Source: Pseudomonas graminis (GTDB lineage Bacteria > Pseudomonadota > Gammaproteobacteria > Pseudomonadales > Pseudomonadaceae). From it: a stretch of DNA of 64,000 nucleotides. The notes beneath the pieces are model-generated. The model searched no databases. It was given only the letters and a program-made list of their open reading frames with translations, and was not told where the DNA came from. The stretch spans positions 1-64,000 of the forward strand of contig NZ_FOHW01000015.1 in the NCBI RefSeq assembly GCF_900111735.1. Direction: 5' to 3'. The position numbers were made by a program, and so were the translations under genes. Shown here piece after piece: positions 18,165 to 28,998 of the stretch; within the stretch, counting starts at the first letter, position 1; every line of letters starts with the position of its first letter.

Positions 18165-19106
18165 CTACCCCATCCGCTGGGTCAGAAACTCAAAAAACCG
18201 CGCGCGCAACTCGGGTGACTCGTTGACCAGATGGTGACGCGCTTCGTGCAACATGAAGATCTGCGGCTCGGCGAACTTGTCCTTGAGTACCGGCAGATTG
18301 TGTTTCCAGTCCACGGTCATGTCCGACTCGCCCTGCACGATGAGCGGGCTGCGACAGCTTCGCGGCGCGCATTCGATACGCTCGATCCATTTGGCCAGCG
18401 CGCCCACCCATACCGTCGGCAGGCGTCGCGGCTGCAACGGATCCGCCAGTAGAAAGGGGAGAAAAGTCGGGGCGTTTGAGTTTTCGCTGAAGCGTCGGTC
18501 AATGGCTTTTACGAAGCCACGCAGCAGGTGATAGCTGAGTTTCGACAGGGCCCAGCCACGCGGCCGCACAAGCGGCGCCAGCAGAATGATCTGGCCCTGC
18601 GCCGGGCTGGCATCGCCATGATGCAGCACGTGGTCGATGACAATCGCGCCGCCGGTGCTTTGCCCGCACAGGTGCCACGGCTGCGGCAGGTTGAGGCTCT
18701 CGGCTTCCACAAAAAGCCGATCAAGCACTGCCTGATATTCCGCGAAGTCAGTAATGCTTGCCCGCGCCCCACTGGACAGTCCATGGCCCGGCAAGTCGCA
18801 GGCAATCACCGCCAGCCCAAGGCCCAGCGCCCAGTCGATGACGTGACGATACAGCCCGACGTGATCGTAAAAGCCATGCATCAGCACCAGCGTGCCAACG
18901 GGTTTATCGGGGCTCCACAACTGCGTGACGATGTCATAGCCGCCCACTTCAACGCGCCCGATCCGGCTGCTGATCGAGCCATCCGAGCCGAGCGCGTTCA
19001 AACCATAGAAACGCTGATAAGCCCGGGCCTCTTCAGACGGCGCTTGCGACGCGCTCAGCGGCAATAGCTCAGCACGCAGGTGGTCAGGGTCAAACTTGTC
19101 GGACAT
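18165..19106 (-). CDS. Alpha/beta hydrolase, monoacylglycerol lipase-like
   Basis: The 313-residue cytoplasmic hydrolase has the oxyanion region LMHGFYDHVG, the nucleophile elbow GQSTGG (GxSxG), an acidic residue in GESDMTVD and the catalytic His in HEARHHLVNE, the pattern of the lysophospholipase/monoglyceride lipase group (Hydrolase_4). No signal peptide is visible. It is divergent from the HacB-type acylase gene. The substrate is unknown; a lipid or acyl ester is likely. Confidence 0.83.
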   Translation of the reverse strand: MSDKFDPDHLRAELLPLSASQAPSEEARAYQRFYGLNALGSDGSISSRIGRVEVGGYDIVTQLWSPDKPVGTLVLMHGFYDHVGLYRHVIDWALGLGLAVIACDLPGHGLSSGARASITDFAEYQAVLDRLFVEAESLNLPQPWHLCGQSTGGAIVIDHVLHHGDASPAQGQIILLAPLVRPRGWALSKLSYHLLRGFVKAIDRRFSENSNAPTFLPFLLADPLQPRRLPTVWVGALAKWIERIECAPRSCRSPLIVQGESDMTVDWKHNLPVLKDKFAEPQIFMLHEARHHLVNESPELRARFFEFLTQRMG

Positions 19107-19270
19107 CGGAATTCCAGATGAGAGTGTGTAGGAAGCGGCCGCACGGAAGTGTCATCTGTCCGCTGCGGCGTGGCAAGTTACGCGACTTAAATCCATGGGC
19201 GGTCCGTCTACCCAGTCGCGAGACAAATCTGTAGCCTGCAAAACTTTCCGATTCTCATTTGAGCCACTGC

Positions 19271-21688
19271 ATGAAACGCAGCCTTTACGTCGTCATCGCA
19301 CTGTTGGTGCTCATCGGGGGCGCGGGTGCCTGGTACATCCACGGCAAGCAGCCGTTCCGCGATGGCGAAATGAGCCTCGCCGGGCTGCAGGCCCCGGTCA
19401 CCGTGGCTTACGACGAGCGCGGCGTGCCGCATATACGTGCCGACAACCAGGACGATCTGTACCGCGCCCTGGGCTACGTCCACGCTCAGGACCGTCTGTT
19501 TCAGATGGAAATCCTGCGCAGGCTGGCGCGCGGCGAGCTGGCTGAGGTTCTTGGCCCCAAGCTGGTCAACACCGACAAGCTGTTCCGCAGCCTGCGCATC
19601 CGCGAGCACGCCGATGCCTATGTCGCGCGTCAGGACAAGAACACGCCGGCGTGGAAGGCGCTTCAAGCGTATCTGGACGGCATCAATCAATATCAGGCGA
19701 CGCATCCCAAACCGATCGAGTTCGACGTGCTGGGCATTCACGAGCGGCCGTTCACGGCGCAGGACACTCTCAGCGTCGGCGGGTATCTGGCGTACAGCTT
19801 CGCGGCGGCGTTTCGCACTGAGCCGCTGATGACCTATGTGCGGGATCAACTGGGCCCGGAGTACCTGAAAGTCTTCGATCCGGGCTGGCAGCCAAAAGGC
19901 GCGCTCGGACAATCTTCAGGGGTCAGTCAAACCCCTGCGCTGACCGGCAACGACTGGAAAGGCCTCAATGACCTGGCACTGCTCAGCCAGCAGGCGCTGG
20001 AGAAAGCCGGCCTGCCGCAGTTCGAGGGCAGCAATGCGTGGGCAGTGTCTGGCAGCCGCACCCAGAGTGGCAAACCGCTGCTGGCGGGCGATCCGCACAT
20101 TCGTTTCTCGGTGCCGGCGGTCTGGTACGAAGCGCAGCTGACCGCGCCGGGTTTTGAGTTGTACGGGCATTTTCAGGCCCTCAATCCCTTCGCCCTGCTC
20201 GGCCACAATCCGGATTTCGGCTGGAGCCTGACGATGTTCCAGAACGATGATCTGGACCTGATCGCCGAGAAGACTAACCCCGACAATCCCGATCAAATCT
20301 GGTACCACGGCGCCTGGGTGGACATGACGTCCCGCACCGAACAGATCGCGGTCAAGGGTGAATCCCCCGTCACGCTTACCCTGCGGCAGTCACCCCATGG
20401 TCCGATCGTCAATGACGCGCTGGGCGCCAACGGGGCGCAGCAGCCGAGCGATACCCCGATTGCGATGTGGTGGTCGCTCCTTGAGTCGGACAACCCGATC
20501 CTCCAGGGCTTCTATGAAGCCAACCGCGCCGACACGCTGGACAAGATGCGCAGCGCTGCTGAGAAGATCCAGTCGCCGGGCCTGAACATCGTTTACGCCA
20601 ACGCCAAGGGCGATATCGGCTGGTGGGCTGCGGCGCAGTTGCCCAAGCGGCCTGTGGGGGTCAATCCAACGTTCATCCTTGATGGCAGCTCTGAACAGGC
20701 CGACAAGAATGGCTTCTACCCTTTCAGCGCAAACCCGCAGGAAGAAAACCCGACACGGGGTTATATCGTTTCGGCGAACTTCCAGCCGGTGTCGCCTACG
20801 GGCATGGAGATTCCGGGCTATTACAACCTCGCCGAGCGCGGTCGCCAGTTGAATCGCCAGCTGAGCGACGACACGGTGAAATGGAATCTTGAGAACAGCA
20901 AGGCGCTGCAACTCGGGACCCGGACGGACTACGCCGCGCAGATTCTGACGCCGCTGATTCCAGTGCTGCGCCGCGTGGTCAGTGAGCCAGAGGAGCACGA
21001 TCTGCTTGAGCGCCTGGCGGCGTGGAACGGTGAGTACTCAGTGGATTCGGTGGGGGCCACTCTGTTCAATCAGTTCCTGTTCAACCTGACCGATGAGGTG
21101 TTCCATGACGAGCTGAGCGATGGTCTGTTCACCACGCTGCTGTCGACCCGCCTTATTGACATGGCCCTGCCGCGACTGGCCGCCGACGCGAACTCACCAT
21201 GGTGGAACAATCGCCATTCTCGGGAACCCGAAAGTCGCGACAACACGGTGAAGGTCGCCTGGCATGCAGCGGTCTCGCATTTGAAATCGCTGTACGGGCA
21301 GAATCCGGATGAGTGGACGTGGGGGAAGGCGCACACGCTGACCCATGAACATCCTCTGGGCAAACAGCCGCCGCTGGACATGCTGTTCAATGTCGGACCG
21401 TTCGCGGCGCCGGGTACCCATGAGGTCCCGAACAATCTGTCAGCGAGCATGGGCCCCGCGCCGTGGCCGGTTACTTACGGGCCATCGACGCGCCGCCTCA
21501 TCGACTTCGCAGACCCGGCGCATGCACTGGGCATCAACCCGGTGGGCCAAAGCGGCGTGCTGTTCGACAAGCACTACGCCGACCAGGCGCAGCGCTACAT
21601 TAACGGCGAGTACGTGCCCGAGCGGCTCAGTGAAGGGGATGTGGCGGGGAACAGCAAAGAAGTGTTGAAGCTGGTGCCGGGGCGTTAA
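19271..21688 (+). CDS. hacB: Penicillin acylase family Ntn hydrolase, HacB-type acyl-homoserine lactone acylase
   Basis: The 805-residue protein has an N-terminal membrane or signal segment (about 5-23), an alpha chain with VAYDERGVPHIRADN and GYVHAQDRLFQMEI, and a predicted autocleavage site before Ser254 in FEGSNAWAVSG, the N-terminal nucleophile of the beta chain. HGPI and the downstream Asn region fit the Ntn fold. Its position next to the spu operon matches hacB (PA0305) of P. aeruginosa and its P. syringae counterpart, which degrade long-chain acyl-homoserine lactones. Substrate preference cannot be read from sequence, and related acylases cut other amides. ATG at 19271 is used; an in-frame TTG lies 12 nt earlier. 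Confidence 0.85.
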   Translation: MKRSLYVVIALLVLIGGAGAWYIHGKQPFRDGEMSLAGLQAPVTVAYDERGVPHIRADNQDDLYRALGYVHAQDRLFQMEILRRLARGELAEVLGPKLVNTDKLFRSLRIREHADAYVARQDKNTPAWKALQAYLDGINQYQATHPKPIEFDVLGIHERPFTAQDTLSVGGYLAYSFAAAFRTEPLMTYVRDQLGPEYLKVFDPGWQPKGALGQSSGVSQTPALTGNDWKGLNDLALLSQQALEKAGLPQFEGSNAWAVSGSRTQSGKPLLAGDPHIRFSVPAVWYEAQLTAPGFELYGHFQALNPFALLGHNPDFGWSLTMFQNDDLDLIAEKTNPDNPDQIWYHGAWVDMTSRTEQIAVKGESPVTLTLRQSPHGPIVNDALGANGAQQPSDTPIAMWWSLLESDNPILQGFYEANRADTLDKMRSAAEKIQSPGLNIVYANAKGDIGWWAAAQLPKRPVGVNPTFILDGSSEQADKNGFYPFSANPQEENPTRGYIVSANFQPVSPTGMEIPGYYNLAERGRQLNRQLSDDTVKWNLENSKALQLGTRTDYAAQILTPLIPVLRRVVSEPEEHDLLERLAAWNGEYSVDSVGATLFNQFLFNLTDEVFHDELSDGLFTTLLSTRLIDMALPRLAADANSPWWNNRHSREPESRDNTVKVAWHAAVSHLKSLYGQNPDEWTWGKAHTLTHEHPLGKQPPLDMLFNVGPFAAPGTHEVPNNLSASMGPAPWPVTYGPSTRRLIDFADPAHALGINPVGQSGVLFDKHYADQAQRYINGEYVPERLSEGDVAGNSKEVLKLVPGR

Positions 21689-21703
21689 CCCTGTGTGAGT
21701 GAT

Positions 21704-21810
21704 GATCGTCCCCACGCTCCGCGTGGGGATGCCGCCCGGGACGCTCCGCGTCAATCGCTGTGACGCGGAGCGTCAGGAGATGCATTCCCACGCAGAGCGT
21801 GGGAACGATC
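21704..21810. repeat. Large palindromic repeat of the 'CCCACGCTCCGCGTGGG' type
   Basis: The outer arms GATCGTCCCCACGCT and AGCGTGGGAACGATC are near-perfect inverted copies, and the inner part repeats GACGCTCCGCGTC / GACGCGGAGCGTC. This is a different family from the REP units in the window and is a known type of dispersed palindrome in fluorescent pseudomonads. It lies just after the acylase gene. Confidence 0.8.
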
Positions 21811-21859
21811 AGCGGCCGGTATCAGTCCGGTGAGATCAATCAGTGAGAGTGAACTCGAC

Positions 21860-21955
21860 TGTGGGACCGGCTTTAGCCGGGAAGGCGTCAGGCGTTACAC
21901 CGCAGCATCTACGGCGTACTCACCGGCCTCTTCCCGGCTGAAGCCGGTCCCACTA
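21860..21955. repeat. Inverted pair of REP elements ('GGCTTTAGCC' family)
   Basis: GTGGGACCGGCTTTAGCCGGGAA and the inverted TTCCCGGCTGAAGCCGGTCCCAC are about 50 bp apart. Together with 21704-21810 they occupy nearly all of the 318-bp gap between the convergent hacB and spuH genes. Confidence 0.88.
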
Positions 21956-22006
21956 AAAGCATCGCGTGCATTCAGTGGGAACATCTCACTGGAGCAGTGA
22001 TCGGGA

Positions 22007-22897
22007 TTAAACCGACTCGACCGCCTTCGCACGGCGTATGTCCGGCTGTTTCCAGCCGTCTGCCGCAGCTTCTTCGATGGCTTGCTGGATCGCGCGTTTG
22101 CGGTTGTTTTCCGCGCGGCGGCTGAAGAACCAGACCAGGAAGGTCGCGATCGACACGGCCAGCAGAATCAAACTGGCAATCGCGTTGATCTCCGGCTTTA
22201 CGCCCAGGCGCACCGCCGAGAACACTTCCATCGGCAGGGTCGTCGAGCCCGGGCCGGAGACGAAGCTCGCCAGTACCAAGTCGTCCAGCGACAGCGCGAA
22301 GGACATCATCGCCCCCGCCGCCAGCGATGGCGCGATCATCGGGATGGTGATCAAAAAGAACACCTTCCACGGCCGTGCGCCAAGGTCCATTGCCGCTTCT
22401 TCGATGGACATGTCCAGCTCACGCAGACGCGCCGACACCACCACCGCCACATACGCCGCACAGAACGTCGTGTGAGCGATCCAGATGGTGACAACGCCGC
22501 GCTCCTCGGGCCAGCCGAGCAACTGCGCCATCGCCACGAACAGCAGCAACAGCGACAGACCGGTGATCACTTCGGGCATCACCAAAGGCGCCGTGACCAG
22601 ACCGCCAAAGAACGTCTTGCCCTTGAAGCGGGTGATGCGTGTCAGCACGAAGGCCGCCATGGTGCCCAGCGCCACCGCCGCAACGGAGGTGTACAGCGCG
22701 ATTTCCAGCGAGCGCATGACCGCGCTCATCAGTTGGGTGTTGTCGAGCAGCCCGACGTACCACTTGACCGACCAGCCACCCCAGACCGTCACCAGCTTGG
22801 AGGCGTTGAACGAGTAGATCACCAGAATGACCATGGGCGCGTAGATGAAGATCAGGCCCAGTACCAACATCAGGTTCGAGAATCGGAAGCCTCTCAT
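22007..22897 (-). CDS. spuH: Polyamine ABC transporter permease SpuH
   Basis: Inner-membrane permease subunit of the spermidine/putrescine importer (PotC/PotI type). The 296-residue product has six predicted spans and the permease 'EAA' coupling loop with [22 protein letters not shown]. It overlaps spuG by 4 nt (22894-22897) and is last in the minus-strand spu operon, immediately before the hacB end. A hydrophilic C-terminal tail of about 30 residues follows the last span. Confidence 0.92.
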   Translation of the reverse strand: MRGFRFSNLMLVLGLIFIYAPMVILVIYSFNASKLVTVWGGWSVKWYVGLLDNTQLMSAVMRSLEIALYTSVAAVALGTMAAFVLTRITRFKGKTFFGGLVTAPLVMPEVITGLSLLLLFVAMAQLLGWPEERGVVTIWIAHTTFCAAYVAVVVSARLRELDMSIEEAAMDLGARPWKVFFLITIPMIAPSLAAGAMMSFALSLDDLVLASFVSGPGSTTLPMEVFSAVRLGVKPEINAIASLILLAVSIATFLVWFFSRRAENNRKRAIQQAIEEAAADGWKQPDIRRAKAVESV

Positions 22898-23814
22898 GCC
22901 TTGCCCTCCAGTTCTTTGGCCTGACTGCGGTTGAACAGAATGATCGGCACGATGAGTATCAACAGCATCACCACCGCCAGCGCCGACGCTACCGGCCAGT
23001 CACGGTTGTTGAAGAATTCCTGCCAGAGCACTTTACCGATCATCAGCGTCTCGGGGCCGCCCAGCAATTCAGGGATGACGAATTCGCCCACCACCGGAAT
23101 GAACACCAACATGCAGCCCGCGATGATGCCGTTCTTGGACAGCGGCACAGTGATTTTCCAGAAGCTGTTGAAGGTGCTCGAACCCAGGTCCGATGCGGCT
23201 TCCAGCAGGCTTTGATCGTGCTTCACCAGATTCGCGTACAGCGGCAGGATCATGAACGGCAGGTACGAATAGACCACGCCGATGTACACCGCGAGGTTGG
23301 TGTTGAGGATCTGCAACGGCTCGCTGATCACGCCCAGCCACATCAGGAAAGCGTTGAGCAGACCATTGTTGCTGAGGATGCCCATCCACGCGTAGACGCG
23401 GATCAGGATCGCGGTCCACGTCGGCATCATGATCAACAGCAGCAACACCGTCTGTATTTCTTTGCGGGCGATGGAGATGCCGTACGCCATCGGATAGCCG
23501 ATCAGCAGACACAGCACGGTGCTGATGAAGGCCATCTTCAACGAACCCAGGTACGCCGAGATATACAGATCGTCACTGGTCAGCAGCGCGTAGTTGGCGA
23601 AGTTGAGCACGATATCGAGCTTCTGCTCGACGTAGGTAAAGATCTCGGTGTACGGCGGAATCGCTACATCGGCTTCAGCGAAACTGATCTTGATAACGAT
23701 CAGAAACGGCAGCGCGAAAAACAGGAACAGCCACAGGAACGGCACGCCGATAACGGCTTGGCGCCCGGTGGGTTTTATTCGATTGAAAGCCCGTTTTATT
23801 TTTCGGATTTTCAT
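22894..23814 (-). CDS. spuG: Polyamine ABC transporter permease SpuG
   Basis: Second permease subunit (PotB/PotH type), 306 residues with six spans. The coupling loop is LLEAASDLGSSTFNSFWKITVPLS. The start at 23814 (MKIRKIKRAFNRIKP) overlaps the spuF stop codon by ATGA, so the two are translationally coupled; the frame's 11-codon upstream extension is discarded. It pairs with SpuH to form the translocation channel energised by SpuF. Confidence 0.92.
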   Translation of the reverse strand: MKIRKIKRAFNRIKPTGRQAVIGVPFLWLFLFFALPFLIVIKISFAEADVAIPPYTEIFTYVEQKLDIVLNFANYALLTSDDLYISAYLGSLKMAFISTVLCLLIGYPMAYGISIARKEIQTVLLLLIMMPTWTAILIRVYAWMGILSNNGLLNAFLMWLGVISEPLQILNTNLAVYIGVVYSYLPFMILPLYANLVKHDQSLLEAASDLGSSTFNSFWKITVPLSKNGIIAGCMLVFIPVVGEFVIPELLGGPETLMIGKVLWQEFFNNRDWPVASALAVVMLLILIVPIILFNRSQAKELEGKA

Positions 23815-24953
23815 GAGCGCAATACCACGCCACTGTCGTCTTCCCACCAGACGAAGACTTCGTCGTCCCAGGTCGGTCGCGTGCCCTGACGCTCGGCGTT
23901 GGCGACAAACGACTGCACCAGCTTGCCCGACGGCAGCTTCACGTAGAACACCGAGTGACCGCCCAGGTACGCGATGTCATGAACCTTGCCCCGGGACCAG
24001 TTGTGTTCGAACGACGGCTGCTCGGTGGTCACCAGCAGCTTTTCGGGACGCAGCGCGTAGGTAATGCGCTTGTCTTCCACTGACGTGGTGACGCCGTGGC
24101 CGACGTAGATTTTGCGTTCAAGCTCAGGACTACTGATCAGCGCGTGGCCTTCCATGTCTTCGATGACTTCACCGTCGAACAGGTTGACGTTGCCGATGAA
24201 CTCGCACACCAGGCGGCTGGTGGGTGTTTCATAAATATCGATCGGGCTGCCGATCTGGGCGATCCAGCCCAGGTGCATGATCGCGATGCGCTCAGCCATG
24301 GTCATGGCCTCTTCCTGGTCGTGGGTCACCATCACGCAGGTCACGCCGACGCGCTCGATGATTTCCACCAATTCCAGTTGCATCTGCGAACGCAGTTTTT
24401 TGTCCAGTGCGCCCATTGGCTCGTCGAGCAGCAGAAGCTTCGGCTTTTTCGCCAGTGAGCGAGCCAGTGCCACGCGCTGACGCTGTCCGCCGGACAACTG
24501 ATGCGGCTTGCGCTTGGCGTACTGGGTCATCTGCACCAGCTTTAGCATCTCGGCCACGCGGGCCTCGACTTCGGCCTTGGGCAGCTTGTCCTGCTTGAGG
24601 CCGAAGGCGATGTTGTCCGCCACGGTCATGTGCGGAAACAGCGCGTAGGACTGAAACATCATGTTGATCGGACGTTCGTACGGCGGCATGTCGGTGATGT
24701 CGACGCCGTCGAGGTAAATGCGGCCTTCGGTCGGGCGTTCAAAGCCGGCAAGCATGCGCAGCAGGGTGGATTTCCCCGAGCCGGACCCGCCGAGCAGGGC
24801 GAAGATTTCACCCTTGTTGATCTGCAGAGACACGTCGTCCACAGCAATCGTCTCATCGAACTTTTTCGTGACCCGATCGATTTTGACCAGCACCTGTTTC
24901 GGTTGCTGACCACCCTCAAGGGATTTCTTGTAGGCGCCGGAGGCAACTGCCAT
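23811..24953 (-). CDS. spuF: Polyamine ABC transporter ATP-binding protein SpuF
   Basis: The 380-residue ATPase of the PotA type has Walker A GGSGSGKSTLL, the ABC signature LSGGQRQRVALARS, Walker B LLLLDEPMGALD and the switch His in MVTHDQEEAM. A C-terminal TOBE/regulatory domain follows (about residues 260-380). Start at 24953 (MAVASGAYKKSLEGG) has GGGAG upstream; an earlier in-frame start is rejected. It is separated from spuE by a short gap holding a strong stem-loop. Confidence 0.94.
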   Translation of the reverse strand: MAVASGAYKKSLEGGQQPKQVLVKIDRVTKKFDETIAVDDVSLQINKGEIFALLGGSGSGKSTLLRMLAGFERPTEGRIYLDGVDITDMPPYERPINMMFQSYALFPHMTVADNIAFGLKQDKLPKAEVEARVAEMLKLVQMTQYAKRKPHQLSGGQRQRVALARSLAKKPKLLLLDEPMGALDKKLRSQMQLELVEIIERVGVTCVMVTHDQEEAMTMAERIAIMHLGWIAQIGSPIDIYETPTSRLVCEFIGNVNLFDGEVIEDMEGHALISSPELERKIYVGHGVTTSVEDKRITYALRPEKLLVTTEQPSFEHNWSRGKVHDIAYLGGHSVFYVKLPSGKLVQSFVANAERQGTRPTWDDEVFVWWEDDSGVVLRS

Positions 24954-24976
24954 GGGTGAAACTCCCAACTGTTTTT

Positions 24977-25001
24977 GCGCCCGGCCAATGGGGCCGGGCG
25001 C
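24977..25001 (-). promoter_or_regulatory. Intercistronic stem-loop between spuE and spuF
   Basis: A perfect 10-bp inverted repeat, GCGCCCGGCC / GGCCGGGCGC, with a 5-nt loop lies in the transcribed gap right after the spuE stop. On the spu coding strand it is followed by AAAAAC rather than a T run, so it is not a standard terminator. It may protect the spuE message from 3' decay and raise binding-protein output relative to SpuFGH. Confidence 0.65.
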
Positions 25002-25009
25002 CAAGGTCT

Positions 25010-26119
<1,110 letters not shown>

Positions 26120-26258
26120 TTAGTAGGTGGGCCTGTTGCCCGTACCGATGACAGTGACGACTGCCTGTGACACATCCGGCGCGCAACTTACCTTCGATAA
26201 ACCCTTCTCGCAAAAAAACTTTTTGTGACGCGGGTGTCATGACGGCTAACGCAAAACC

Positions 26259-26351
26259 TGTAGGAGTGAGCTTGCTCGCGATGAGGGGGTGTCAGCGGAC
26301 ATCAACGTCGTATGCACTGCCGTCATCGCGAGCAAGCTCACTCCCACAGTT
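26259..26351. repeat. Inverted REP pair between spuD and spuE
   Basis: GTAGGAGTGAGCTTGCTCGCGAT and ATCGCGAGCAAGCTCACTCC(C)AC face each other about 45 bp apart, inside the predicted spu transcript between the two binding-protein genes. It could reduce read-through or stabilise the upstream spuD message. The rest of the gap is a short AT-rich stretch before spuE. Confidence 0.88.
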
Positions 26352-26382
26352 TGGGTGGGGCATTTGACCCACCCGGTCAGCC

Positions 26383-27552
<1,170 letters not shown>

Positions 27553-28917
27553 TCAGCCCTGCAATGACTCAAACGTCAGGTCCAGGCACTTGCGCGCCTT
27601 TTCGATCAGTTCATCGATCTCGGCGAAGGTAATCACCAGCGGCGGCGAGATGATCATGGTGTCGCCCACGGCCCGCATGATCAGGCCATTGTTGAAGCAA
27701 AAAGTGCGGCAAATCATGCCTGCGCCTTTGCCGGCATAACGCTGACGAGTGGCCTTGTCTTTTACCAGTTCGATGGCGCCCAGCATGCCGACGCCCCGCA
27801 CTTCACCCACCAGCGGGTGATCGCTCAGCTCGCGCAGACGCTTTTGCAAATAGGGTGCCGTTTCAGACTTGACCCGTTCGACGATCTTTTCTTCACTCAG
27901 AATGCGAATGTTCTCCAGCCCCACTGCTGCTGCCACCGGGTGACCCGAGTAGGTGAAGCCGTGGTTGAAGTCGCCGCCCTCGTTCAGCACCTTGACCACT
28001 TCGTCGCGCACGATGACGCCACCCATGGGGATGTAGCCGGAGGTCAGGCCCTTGGCAATGGTCATCAGGTCAGGTTTGAGGTCGTAGAAGTCACTGCCGA
28101 ACCATTCGCCGGTGCGACCAAAGCCACAGATCACTTCATCGGCCACGAAGAGGATGTCGTATTTGGCGAGGATCTCTTTGATCTTTGGCCAGTAGGTGTC
28201 GGGCGGAACGATAACGCCGCCAGCCCCCTGAATCGGCTCGGCGATGAACGCGCCGACATTGTCCACGCCCAGTTCGAGAATCTTCTTCTCCAGCTGTTCG
28301 GCCGCCCAGACGCCGAACTCGTCGGGGGTCATGTCGCCGCCTTCACCGAACCAGTAAGGCTGCGGAATGTGGACGATGCCCGGAATCGGCAAGTCGCCTT
28401 GCTCATGCATATAGGTCATGCCGCCCAGGCTCGCGCCAGCGACGGTCGAGCCGTGGTAACCGTTAACGCGGCTGATGATGACTTTCTTGCTCGGCTGGCC
28501 CTTGATCGCCCAGTAGTGACGCACCAGCCGCAGCACCGTGTCGTTGCCCTCGGAGCCAGAGCCGGTGAAGAACACATGGTTCATGCCCTCGGGGGCGATA
28601 TCGGAGACCGCCTTGGCCAGTTGCAACGCCGGCGGGTGAGCGGTCTGGAAGAACAGGTTGTAGTACGGCAGCTCGCGCATCTGCTTGCTGGCGGCATCGG
28701 CCAGTTCTTCGCGACCGTACCCGATGGCAACACACCAGAGCCCGGCCATGCCGTCGAGGATCTTGTTGCCTTCGCTGTCCCAGAGGTAAACGCCCTTGGC
28801 CTTGGTGATGATGCGCGGGCCTTTCTCTTTCAGCTGCTTGAAGTCGCTGAACGGCGCCAGGTGATGATCACTGCTGAGGGCTTGCCATTCGCGGGTTTGC
28901 GGGTTGTTGGAACTCAT
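27553..28917 (-). CDS. spuC: Polyamine:pyruvate aminotransferase SpuC
   Basis: Class III PLP aminotransferase of 454 residues that transfers the amino group of putrescine (and cadaverine or related amines) to pyruvate, giving 4-aminobutanal and alanine. Motifs: FFTGSGSEGNDTVLRLVRHYW (PLP phosphate region), VNGYHGSTVAG, FVADEVICGFGRTGEWFGS, and the PLP lysine in MTIAKGLTSGYIPMGG. It is part of the minus-strand spu operon. Length is normal and intact. Confidence 0.94.
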   Translation of the reverse strand: MSSNNPQTREWQALSSDHHLAPFSDFKQLKEKGPRIITKAKGVYLWDSEGNKILDGMAGLWCVAIGYGREELADAASKQMRELPYYNLFFQTAHPPALQLAKAVSDIAPEGMNHVFFTGSGSEGNDTVLRLVRHYWAIKGQPSKKVIISRVNGYHGSTVAGASLGGMTYMHEQGDLPIPGIVHIPQPYWFGEGGDMTPDEFGVWAAEQLEKKILELGVDNVGAFIAEPIQGAGGVIVPPDTYWPKIKEILAKYDILFVADEVICGFGRTGEWFGSDFYDLKPDLMTIAKGLTSGYIPMGGVIVRDEVVKVLNEGGDFNHGFTYSGHPVAAAVGLENIRILSEEKIVERVKSETAPYLQKRLRELSDHPLVGEVRGVGMLGAIELVKDKATRQRYAGKGAGMICRTFCFNNGLIMRAVGDTMIISPPLVITFAEIDELIEKARKCLDLTFESLQG

Positions 28918-28998
28918 GAATCACTCCATTTTGGTATCGCGTGTGGGGCGCCGTCGATCCGCTCGGGATTCATTCGGATCCAGCGACGCCCCGGGACG

